Below, piece by piece: positions 1 to 11,400 of a DNA stretch of 64,000 nt. Below the pieces are notes generated by a model, which was given only the letters and a program-made list of their open reading frames with translations, was not told the origin of the DNA and did no database searches. Source of the DNA: Ricordea florida (taxonomy: Eukaryota; Cnidaria; Anthozoa; Corallimorpharia; Ricordeidae); assembly GCA_949710005.1 (NCBI GenBank), contig OX453285.1, positions 7,753,632 to 7,817,631 on the forward strand, read 5' to 3'. Made by a program: the position numbers and the translations under genes. Numbering within the stretch: position 1 is the stretch's first letter; every line of letters starts with the position of its first letter.

Positions 1-23
1 TGTATTTTGTAACTCTATTCTAG

Positions 24-558
24 CCTAGACACAAAACCCATACCCTATCCCAGACCAAACGATCGAGATGCCATCAAGAGCTTCTGCACAAAATATAATG
101 AGAAGCATGTTATTACATATCATCTGAAGGATATTGATATCAAAAAGGACATTAGAACAAGAGCAGCTGAGGAGCGAAGGAGGCAAGAGGCCGAACGAAC
201 GTATAAGGACTTTCGATGGGACACCCTCATTGAGGGTGGCAAAGTGGAAAAGTTGCGAGTAAGAGAACTTGATTTGTATCTTAACAAGCATGGTTTGAGT
301 ACTGTCGGTCGGAAGCTTGACAAAGTGAAGGCTATTCGATGTCACTATTACCGACACGACAAAGAGGCTGTAATTACAGAAGAGCTGTCGAGTGATGAAG
401 ATGACATGGAATCGGACGATGAAGAATTCGAAAGTGAGGAGGAAGAGAGCGACAATGACTTTGTTTTCGCGGATTTGGATGAACAGAGTAGCCCTTCCGC
501 GACAATTCAGTTCATATCTGATGAGCAAATAACTGCAGTTGTTGTTCAGGGTCCATGA
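24..558 (+). CDS. Terminal exon of a SAP-domain protein (partial)
   Basis: The frame is open from an acceptor-like AG at 22-23 (or 27-28) to the TGA at 556-558, about 178 codons. No start codon is needed, so this looks like the last exon of a gene that begins left of the window. An Arg/Glu-rich helix (RAAEERRRQEAER) is followed by a SAP-like helix-turn-helix with the pattern VRELDLYLNKHGL..GRKLDKVKAI. A strongly acidic tail of Asp/Glu/Ser follows and the protein ends in VVQGP. SAP modules generally bind DNA or chromatin, and an acidic tail is common in nuclear proteins. I do not recognise the full protein. Similar SAP-containing proteins occur in many copies in coral genomes, so a transposon-derived gene is possible. 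Confidence 0.6.
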
Positions 559-559
559 G

Positions 560-1124
560 ACGTAAGTACCATTATAGGTATCACTTGCACATTAAAACTG
601 TCATTTGTCGGTGGCTGGGAGAGGATGGGGGGGGGGATCATGACATCTTCCACTACCGATAAGGGGGGATCATTAAAAAACTAAATACTTTACGGGGGGA
701 TCAGGTAATTTCTACGATGTAGCAACAAAAATACTCCGCTCCCCCCCAGGCGATAAATAATGACCGGTCCCTTGGTGACTTTTGTGCTTGTCTTCAGCAG
801 TTTGCAAACATCATAGCGGTTTAGAAACAATATTGAATCGTTGGAACGACCAAAACAAGAATTGGCAATAGTATTTTCCCGAAGAAAAGAAAAAGACATT
901 TAATGCCAATAACTCCCTATAACTCTCTTCCAAGGACTACCGCCAGCAGGTGTAACCTTAGCGGGCAGGTAAAAGGGTAGAGACCAGACTAAATGGTAGT
1001 CAATGGCCCTCCAGTTTGGGGGTTGGGCGTGCGGCTATCCCCCGGACCCCATAAGAATACTTGATTTCAGTAACTCTTTCCTTTGCGCTCCTCCTTCGCA
1101 GTTGCCCTTTTAATATTTCTTTGA
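560..1124. other. Intergenic, with a degenerate G-rich repeat
   Basis: No gene is seen. Between about 625 and 760 there are several GGGGGATCA blocks on + and a C-rich stretch (CTCCCCCCCAGG) at 741-752. This suggests a decayed hairpin MITE, but I could not define its ends. Confidence 0.3.
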
Positions 1125-1217
1125 CCGCCGACCGGTTAGCTCAGTTGGTAGAGCACCGGACTACCGTGCGGGAGGTTGCGGGTTCAAACCCTGGCCGGAC
1201 CAACATTCAGGGTCTTA

Positions 1218-1251
<34 letters not shown>

Positions 1252-1612
1252 GACATCTGTAAATGGTTAGACTTTCTAGTCTTCTCGGATAAGGAAGATA
1301 AACCGTAGGACCCGTCTCACAACACTTGTTCCTAATAATCTGTGGGACGTTGAAGAACCCACACACTGTTCGAAAAGAGTAGGGGACGTAGTTCCCGGTG
1401 TGGTGGTCTCAGTCTCTACGTCTGGTTTCATCTGACAATTCATGCATGGGTTGGGTGGGTGGGTGAGATCATATGTGGACTGATAGCGGCAGCCAGAGGC
1501 GCCTTTACATGCTGACGTACGATCTCACCCAATAAAAAAAGTGTAAAGCGCCTTTGAACATATTCATATGAAAAAGTGCGCTATATAAATTCATTATCAT
1601 ATCATTATCATT
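1125..1612 (+). repeat. tRNA-derived SINE (family 1) with LINE-like 3' tail
   Basis: The 5' end carries RNA polymerase III promoter boxes: an A box around 1137-1150 (TTAGCTCAGTTGGTAGAGC) and a B box GGTTCAAACCC around 1182-1192. The acceptor and T stems do not pair properly, so it is not a working tRNA. A roughly 300-bp unrelated body follows. The element ends in TGTAAAGCGCCTTTGAA, then GCGCTATATAAATTC and a short run of TATCATTA repeats. That 3' end resembles the tails of the LINE fragments at 41430-42112 and 62160-62640, the usual sign that a SINE borrows a LINE's reverse transcriptase. Confidence 0.75.
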
Positions 1613-2488
1613 ACGGAAACCGAAAAGACGACTGACGAACTCATTCGGGAATGTCGTCTGGCGACTTGTGACCTACCCAATGATAGCTTTCTAAGCTGGG
1701 ATACTGAACCGTGGAGAAGGGAAGGAACAAGCTCGGATGGCATATATGGGGGGCTGCTGCTGCATCGGCCTAAGACCGGGATGGGTGGCGTGATCCTCTG
1801 GCCGGTCTCTCTCATCCTCATGGGCCCGATGAGGATGAGTGAGTGAATGCCTATAACTTCGAGCATTGAAGTCAAATTACGACTACCACGATTTTCAATT
1901 TGGCTGCTGGAGTGGATAGCCAGCAAGTAAACTTTTTCCATGCCCTTGATTTTTTTGTCACATGATAGTGCACCCAAGTGCTGCAGTTTCGACGAAACTT
2001 TGCTTGGCGGATAACCATTGTAACATTTAGAGGGCATCATCGCCTGGTAATTGCTTGATGGAGATGTTATATACATGTGACAATTTTCTACCAATGACGC
2101 CATAGAAAACTTTGTTAGATTATCCTTAAGGCGTTAAAAGTTAAGCACCAAAATGTCTCCTTTCCTGATTGGCATGTTTTGATCTCGTGACTTTTAACTC
2201 TCAGCGTCGAGATCAGTTCCTCCGTTTACTCTTTTTCCTTTTAATGACCTGAACCTTCTGGCGGATAAGCTGGAGCAGTCTTGCCTGTTCAGAATTGCTC
2301 ATGCGTTCGGCAAGAAAACAGGTTTTTCCTTCCTCCATGTAATCCTGTATGATCGCCATGATAGGTTAGAATGGCCGGATGTTGACAGGGTTTACACGAA
2401 GAAACTCGGAAACCCTCTTGACAGCGTGCAATAACCTACATATGAATGAGGCAGTTGTCAATATCCCAGCGTAAAGCTGATTCAATTA
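1613..2488. other. Intergenic between SINE 1 and the end of the lebercilin-like gene
   Basis: A 168-codon frame is open on - across 1597-2103. It includes the SINE tail and has no recognisable motif, so I do not call it a gene. Positions 2110-2488 hold the 3' flank of the lebercilin-like gene. Nothing else is recognised. Confidence 0.3.
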
Positions 2489-5400
2489 TCATTTGTGCTT
2501 GTTAAGCCATCTTTCAACTTTGTTCGTCGGCGTCTGTTCTTCATTTGGTGGATACCACGTGATCGCAGGGAGGGACTGGGCAGGTCCAAGCTTTCGACTG
2601 TAAATATTCGTCTTGTCAATTTTCTTCTCTGCTGCCTGAAAGTATAAAATTTTACGTAATTACTAAAGCAATGGTCTATACTTTTTATATTCCTAATTTA
2701 AAAAAAAAAATATTAACTCCATTAAGTGTAATATGCGATTTGTTTTGTGGAAGCTGATAAACCGTGGAACGTCAAGTATCAAGAACATTCTTTATGATTT
2801 GCTTATTTCTCGATTTTTTTTTTGCCTTTTTCTAGAATGGATTTTCGGATGATTGTATTTCATAATCTTTGAGTCTTACAGCAATCTTCTAACTAAAAGA
2901 TCCTTTAAATGTGTTTGTCAAACTATGGATTGTCCCTTACGTTTTTCCCTCCAGATGATCCACTCAAACTACTGAATCAATCCATGCACAGTAATTGGGA
3001 CATGCAGTGTGATTGCAACTTTTGATACTTTCACCCGATGCAGCATACCGTGTGACATGCAATGTGGTCTTATGCGTAAAATTAAACGTTTCACTACAAA
3101 AATCAAACCTAAACTCATACAACAACCAATGGAGCAGGGTTGGCGCAGTGGTGAGAGCGCTCGTCTCATACGTCATACATGGGCTGAGTTTGTTGGTTTT
3201 CTACTCTGCTCCGAGAGGTTTTCCTCCGGGTACTCCGGTTTTCTCCTCTCCACAAAAACCAATATTTGATTTGATTTTATTTAATATGATTTGATTTCAT
3301 TTGTTCTTTATAGTGTCCCCGATTAGTGCGTCAGTGTTAAATACAGTTGACATTCAAATAAAGTTCGTTATGATTCAACAATTATTCGCCGAAGGCGAAG
3401 TGATTATCGGTGAATGTTCACCGATAATCACTGAGCCTGAGGCGAATAATTGTTTTAGTATAAATACACAGGTGATTATTTCAAAAAAAAATGAAAAAAG
3501 AAAGAAAAGAAAAAGCATTTCACAACACGAAAAAAAATTATTTCATCAAGAGCGCGCGAACAACTCGCAGCCATTTTTTTGTTCGTCGAGGTGATTATCA
3601 GCTGATAATCCGATATAGCGAACCAATCAGAGCGCGCGATTTTGTATAATCACCTGAGTATTTATACTAATATCTATTATTACTATAATGTGGTTAACTC
3701 TGTGAGGCTTTCACTTCAAAAGTCAAACCTCTCAGAGCCGCAGAAAATAAATTACCAAAAACTAGTTTTGCAGTGCCACATTTACAGGAGGCCTCGTTCG
3801 TCCACTGTTTCTTGTCAAACTGGAATTTGGAGGCAGGAAAACCGGAGACTCGGAGAAAAACCTTCAGCGCAAGAGAACCTACAAAAAACTCAACCCACAT
3901 GAGACGGCGGGAATACAGCCCGGGTTACCGAGGTGCGAGTCGAGTGCTCTCAGCACTGCGCCAACATTTGTTTCCTCCGAGTCAAAGGGTGTGTTAATGA
4001 CTTTTCACCCTTTAACTTCCACAATGTAGCCTTTTTAGACATGAATGCAGCTCTGCCTTTACTCCTGCTCAGAGTAAAAATCTTAGGTCATTTAACATAG
4101 AGTTTTAGTATAAATACTCAGGTGATTATACAAAATCGCGCGTTCTTATTGGTTCGCTATCTCGGATTATCAGCCGATAATCACCTCGACGAACAAAATG
4201 GCTCCCAGTCGTTCGCGCGCTTTTGATGAAATATATTCTGCATATGACGATACATCGTTTTCCTTTTCTTTGGAAAGCTATTTCTTTTATACAGTTTCTC
4301 TTAGATAGCTTACCATAAATTTTTTTTAGGATGAAATGCTTACAAGCGGACAGCAGATTGTATGAGCGTATGCACATGACGTAATGGCAGCCATGTTGGT
4401 GTCCCCAAACAAAGAAAAGAGGGCCATGTTGGTATCCCAAACTGATCCTCCAGGAATTAAATTCTGTTCTTGTGCATAGATCTTCTTTTGTTTCCGTTAA
4501 AAACATAGTCACTGATCAAGTGATTAAATAGGCTCTATATATTTATTTTAAGAAATAACTTTTTACCTTAATTCTTGATGTTAGTTCACGGCATTCTTTG
4601 CTTGTTTCCTCGATTTCGTTCTGCAACTTGAGAAAGCGTTTTCTTTCCTTTTGGTATTCGTCTTTTGCCTTCTTGTTTGCCGCTGCAAGTTTCATTTGTA
4701 ATTCCTATAAAAAATTGCAGTCATAACTCCTAAGAGAGTGTACTTTCGCAAACTCAGCATTATGTAAGAAATATTGTGGGAATAGTTAATTTCCAAAAAA
4801 ACTGGTGCTGCGTCGGTGGGGAATTGAAGCACAAGAAATTGGGATAATCAACCGAATTGATAAAGTAAGTTATACCAGCGTAAGGTAAAAGGGAGGTGCT
4901 GACGTTTCGAGCGTTAGCCTTTCTTCAGAGCGAATGATCCGACGGAGGACTAACGCTCGAAACATCAGCAACCATCGAGTTATGGACGCCTTTGGCAGAT
5001 TTGCTAGTAAGAACTCAAGAAGCTAGAGACGCTCTCTGCTTCGACTTCGCCTCGAGCATCTCCGGTACGCTACTTTATGTGTCACAATTTTTGTTAAAGT
5101 TATGATAAATTGGTAATAAGACTTCGTGTCGTCCAATTCAGTCTGCAATCATACTCGTGATTAAACAAATCGGCCTCCCGCTAGGCGGTCGTCCGATTTT
5201 GTTAATCACTCGTACGATTACAAACCATATTGGACTCCACTCAGTCCTATTACCATTACTTATTACGCACAAAAAGGTTGTGATTATACACACATCTTAA
5301 CTCTACTTTTGTCCCGAGATATCCAATTTTTATACCTTCAAAGGCCTGTAGTATTATCGGTAGCAGAAACGTACCTCAATATTTTCGTCTCTCTTTTGCA

Positions 5401-8400
5401 GTTGAGTAAGAGCTTTTTCTATGTTTTCTTCCAGTTCCTCTAAGCTTGGCAAGTTTGAGCCGATTTTGATGAGGTCGTCGTATTTGGCGCATTCGTTTTG
5501 AAGTCGGATCACTTTTCTGTTCTTCTTTCTGGAAAAGTAGAACATTAATTTGAAGTTTGCAAAGAAAGCGTTCCTTAAGACTTAAATTTGTTTAATTTTA
5601 TTTCCATTCGCGGTGCAAATATGTTCGTTTATTCAAATATTCTAGACATCATTCCTCACACAGGCAAATATGAAGTTGTAATTATGGTTGACCAAGACAA
5701 AGTCAATCATGATTTGAGCTCGGATTTATTTTCACCGAGTTCGCCCGGTTAGATGCTGAAAAAAATAAAAAAATAGACAAACATTACATGCATGTGGCTA
5801 CTCCATTTGTTAAGTTTATTGGGACCTTTTTGCCATACCTATCGCCTTTCCTCGATTTCATTACTGTTACTTATTCTCTTCTGAGTTTAAAAACAAGTCG
5901 ATGTAAAAGCGAATTGTATTGTGCATTGTGATTGGCTAAATACTAGGCACGCGCTGATTGGCTCCTTCACTCACTTAATCACTCGTGTTTCCTTTGACAT
6001 ATTGGCTCCTGCATTAGCCAAAAAAAGAAATTTAACAAATTGACGTCAGTTTTTTATGCGTCTGTCCTCTTATTGATGATAAATTGCGTCATAACATTGT
6101 CAAAGTGTTGTAGATCCACGAGCCGATAGGCGAGACAACACGTAATACAATTGTGACAACACGTAATACAATTTGATTGGGTAAAAATCTGACTGTTTGA
6201 CAGCTCACTTATCACGCGAAATACCTTGCATAAATTAAAATTTTATGTGTCTGTACTCTTATTGATGATAAAAATTAGCCAATCAGCGCGCGAGAATTCG
6301 CTCAGTTATTGTAAAAACATCTTTCGCATAGTGAATTGTTTCAAAGTTCACAAACAGAATGCTTTATCAAACGAGTCGGAAAGTTTTAAATTATTAACCT
6401 CGAGACTAAATCAACATCAGAGGTCTTTTGCGAGTTTCGGAGCTTAAGGGACGGACCATTAGAAAAGTGATGGGGGGAGGGGGGGTGGGAAATTTTCAGC
6501 TTGCACGAATTTTTTTTTTCGCTCACTGCTTGTGCAGGAATTTTTTTTTTTCTGGTGAACCCCTCTGTACGAATGTTTTTTTACAACGTGTGAAAAAGTT
6601 ACAATTGGACCTTCCTTCTGCATAAATTTTTTTTTACCTTCTTCTTTGCATGAATTTTTTTTCTTGGCATTTTCCCTTGCATGAATTTTTTTTTGTTTTT
6701 TTTTTCCCCACACCCCCCATCACTTTTCTAATGGTCCGTCCCTAACTATGGAATTCACTTTCAGTTGAGACCCTTAAACTCCCCAAACATTCTATTGAAA
6801 AACAGATGTTTTTTTCCACATTTGAGGCTGAGGGTAGAGCATCGCACAGGTATTCGAGCGCAAAACCTCAACTTCCAGTCTCGTTCCAGCATTTTCTTAA
6901 ATTGCAATTACTAAAAGTTTTGTTAACACCAGGAAGGTCAAATCCTCAATTGCGTTTCTAACTGCAGTACAAATATATGACTTCCTTCAGATACAATCAA
7001 ATCACGATCTTTAATAACGAAAATGCAAAGTCTCTCTTTTTGTTTAAGCGAACAGAACCCTGCCAGAAAATAACATACTAGATATAGATATAGCATAATT
7101 AGTAGAGAGGGACTGGTTTATGAAACCCGGCAAACTTCAAAGAGGAAAACAGTAGGCCCGTTCTCGATGTTGAATTTATCGGTCACGTGATCATGAGAAT
7201 GCACACTCAACAACAAATATGGGGGACAGCTCAGCTACTTAGTATGGATAAAGGTTGTCTATCATTTACAAGGGAAAAGCGGTCAGCGTCCCTGTACGGT
7301 TTCCTGCAAATGATACACAAATGATTGTCCTTTACCATTTGCAAAATCCACTCGTGTTTGCATGGAGAATCTAGAACTGACATCAGTACGTATCGTATTG
7401 TAGTTGACATGGAATACGAAATTCCGTTTTAAATATTAATTCCGATCGGAAAAACAGGACTGCCTTTGCAGATGCTCTGTTGCTCCGGGAAAATTTTCAC
7501 CGAAACACCCAGGAAACTCGAGTTCCATTTGCTTCAGTCCAACCGGAATTTCCGTAAACGTGTTGTAAATGGTCAACCACTATGGTATTGTTCATTTCAC
7601 CCCAGAATGTGAGTCTGAATTTACCTTGTGGCTACTTCAGCCCCGATATAATCTTCTTCAGTGTACCTCACATCTCTGCGAAATCCTCTCAAGGACATAT
7701 TTGCCATGTCAACGAAATCATGTCTTTCATGAATCTCTCTTTTCTGGCTTCTTTGCAGTCTTTTCAAGGCTTTGTTCTCGTTTCGTAATTTATCTGCTGT
7801 GTCTCCAAGCCTCTTTGCTTCGAACTCTAGCGTCCTTGCTTTGTGTTGTGTTCGCAGTGCTATCTCGTACAAGAGACGCTCCATGTCTTCGCGAAAATCT
7901 TGTTTCTTCTTGCTTGTTTTTGTAGCTACTGCCGGAATTGCATTACGCTTCGATTTCTTTTTACCTAATTAAGAAACGAGTAACTTTTAATCCACGCCAA
8001 AAGTTCAGAAATGGTATAATTACGCCAGAAGATGGTCTCTCCTAATAAAAAGAAATTTCACCCAAAGGCGGGTCCAGGATTTTTCTTCGTGGGGGGAGGG
8101 GTTGCACTAAAAGGCTTAACTGATGGGGGAGGTGAACAAATCAGTTTTTTTAAAAGCGAACAATGAATAAAGAGCTTGTGAGGCATGTTTTACTTCAACA
8201 CCAATAAACTGCATACTTTTCCCCCCTTTTTTCCCTTTTTATTCTTTTAAAAATAGTTATATTGGAAAGCCGCAGATCATCCCATGTGGAAGAGGGCTGG
8301 GGGAGGGGCGCACCCCATGTATCTCTCCCCTAGATCCGCCTCTATCAGCTTTTCCAGTAATCAAATAAATACTAGTCAGCATATAATGCAACAAATGCTG

Positions 8401-11400
8401 CGACAAAAATTAGTTAATCTAGCGAGTTGATAAACGTACGTTGTACCATCTTACTGTGCGCGCATGTGCGACGCGCCTTATTGTGGCCACCAATCAAACT
8501 TGTTTTACACGTTTAGCCAATCAGGATACGCAGATTTGATTGACGGTCACGCCTCCTTGCAAAGTTTGCACGATTTATCAGCCAAACAATCTAATTTTAG
8601 TCGTCGAAGGAAACTTTATGAGCGAAGTTCACCTATGGCTGAAAAACCTCCCCGGAGGTGTGTACTTAGAAAAATGTTCCAAAGAATTTGAAACCCGTGG
8701 ATTCCAAACTCTGGAGTCTCTGAAGTACCTTCAACCAAGGGACATTGATGCATTCTTCCCATCGCCGGAGAAACTGTTTCTGGCAGAAAAACGCATCTTA
8801 GGAAGTGAAATCAAGGCCATTGTCAGCCCGCCAGGCGAGAAAACACCACTTACTTCTGTAAAGACTACTGCTGCTTAGTCACGAAACTAATATCTTGCTT
8901 TTCTTAATAAGAAAATACATACAACATGTTTTCAGTGTTGCGTGCTCGACTTTGCAAGAAGGCGTGATCGTTAATCAATTCCCCGTATCCTGATTGGCTA
9001 ACTTAAGGCACGTCGCACTGTAAGTTAAGAGGGAAACTGATGAAAGGCTAACGCTCGAAAAGTCAACTTCCGTCTTAACGTACATTAACTTAGCACACAT
9101 AATAAATTCGTTTTGTAACCCCACATTTTATTTAACAATTAGACTATGTGCTCGAGATTTCTATGGGGTGATAGCTGATGAAGCCCATGCAAGGCCGAAT
9201 CAACTATCAACTCACAAAAAATGAGAATATTGTTTTAGTAAAAATCATAATAAACGAATCATGTGTCGATGAAAAAATTCCAAAGTACTAAATCGTTCTG
9301 CGAAACTTCGCTAAAGCGGGAAGACGTCGCCAGGAAGATTGAGTATTTTGGTGTTTTTTTTTCACGGACATATAATTTGTTTATTATGATTTTACTAAAA
9401 CAATTAGATTACTCGCCCTCGATTTCTATGAGGTGATAGTTGATTCGGCCTTCGGCCTCATCAACTATCACCTCACCTATCTTACCTCATTTTCTCTTGA
9501 TTCTGTCCCCTTATAATAATAAGAGAACCCAGTATGGAAGATGCGTTCTCTTACCTCATTTTCTCTTGCTTATTGATGTATCAAGTCGAACGTACAAAGT
9601 AATTATAATATCAGTGCTGCTCGTATTGATAGACCGCCTTCAGTAACAAGCTACTTGTGCCGGTTCCGCTTCACAGGTTCTGGTACAACGTCATTCTCTT
9701 TCTTACTCTGTTCTCATTTACTTAAAAAATGTTTGTGACTATTTGTGTTTTCCGTATTTAATTTCGTAAATTTTGCATTTTGAATGGAGGCAGAATTTTA
9801 GAATAAAGCAAATAGGTCGCACAGGTTTGCGGACCAAGGCTATAAAACTTTAATGAGCTGAAAAGAGAGAAGAGAAAACGAAAACAAGCGTTTCAAACAT
9901 TGAACACAGCGGAATTTACGTCCCTGTTCAGCTCTTGAAAAACGTTTTACAAAGCAAGCAGATTCATGTCGTAAGATACTGTGCTTCAATGTATTACATA
10001 TACTGCTTTTATTCCGATTTTTAGGGTATTTCCTCTCATGTTGCCAGCGTTTGTATCAGTTACTAGGGAAAACACAAACTTAGAGACAAGAGGTCTACGT
10101 CGAACCGTAGCTCTTGTAGATATACTAAGCGGTTCTTCGCGTGCCAAACTTTTAATTCTTATAGTTAAGTTTCCCATTTAGATTTGGTTCTAACAAATTT
10201 ACAGGTGGCTAGTTAAATTTTCAATGCGAATCAGAGTTCAAAACGCTTTAAAACACAAACAACGTTATTGCGATCGATGTATTTTCGGTTGATCAAATAT
10301 AACGTGAAGATAGAAGACTTACTGTATCTTCTCTTTGCAATCAATCGCTTTTATAGTGTGCGGCTTAAGTTGTCCTAGCTTGCTCCTTCCTCACGATATA
10401 AATTTACTTCGTACAAAATCTTACACAAGCAAATTTAGGTCTAACCTGTCAGATTAATTTTCGTCTTATTAAGGTTAATTAACCGGCTCTCTTGTCATTC
10501 AAGTTTTTGGTTCAACTCATTAAAAATGAAAGCGGAAATATAATCGAGACAATTGTCTTTCTTCAATAAATCGGTAGGGGATGCAGCTGAACGAATTGTA
10601 CAGTTTCATTTATCAATAAAATGGATTAGCTTATAAACTTACCAAATCCTACCCAAATTGTGAAATAATTATTTAAAGCGGGAGATGTTAATTTTTTTAG
10701 CCTGGGGAATTTGCGAAAGATGTATTTTTCGACACCAGTCGCAGACAAACTCGGAGAAAGCAAACTTGATCAGAGTTCTCTAAAAGGAATCGAACCTACA
10801 ACCTTTCGATCACTAGATCGGACGCTCTACCACTGAGCTTTAAGCGATCTAGACTTGTAGGAGCAAGGCTATTAAAGTAACTTTGAAGTGGGCGGTTCAT
10901 CGGACAAACATCCTGCATACTGCCTGAATTTGAATGTCAAAGTCAGAGTTCTGAAAGAATGAATATGTTATGCTTCACTTTCTATACCTTTCTCCTTAAT
11001 GAAAATAACAGCAATTTTGAGCAGCTGCCGAAAGATATGAACGTTTAGCTGCTATCAGTTTAGGGGTGGCGAATGGTAAATGCGAGACTTTGCGAGACGG
11101 CGAGACTGGCGTTTTTCTTTGCAAGCCCGAGAAATTTTGACTTTTTAGATTGCGAGACCGAGACTTCAAAGTGTTTTGAGCGCGAGAAATAAAAATCGAG
11201 ATTGCGAGACGCACATAACCGCTAAAAAACGAGACTGCGAGACCCGTGAAATTTGCCCAAAATTTTGCGAGACCAAGAGTTTTGAAGAACCATTCGCCAC
11301 CCTTATTTTTAGCTATTCAGTAAAAGTTTCGATTTTCATGTTGGGGGGAAAATGAAAATAAGGAGAAAATCGTACCAAATATAGAGTGATAAATAAATAA

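Noticed and set aside
1125-1200. tRNA gene
   Set aside because: A and B boxes are present, but acceptor and T stems have several mismatches and the sequence runs directly into a repeat body. It is a SINE head.
1597-2103. 168-codon ORF on -
   Set aside because: It overlaps the SINE tail and has no motif; low-complexity composition gives a chance open frame.
6459-6713. Lys-rich ORFs on - within family H MITEs
   Set aside because: They reflect T runs in a MITE interior, and the frame differs between copies.
10785-10855. tRNA-Thr-like gene on -
   Set aside because: The anticodon arm looks plausible, but the T stem is broken and no terminator follows. The body matches a SINE.
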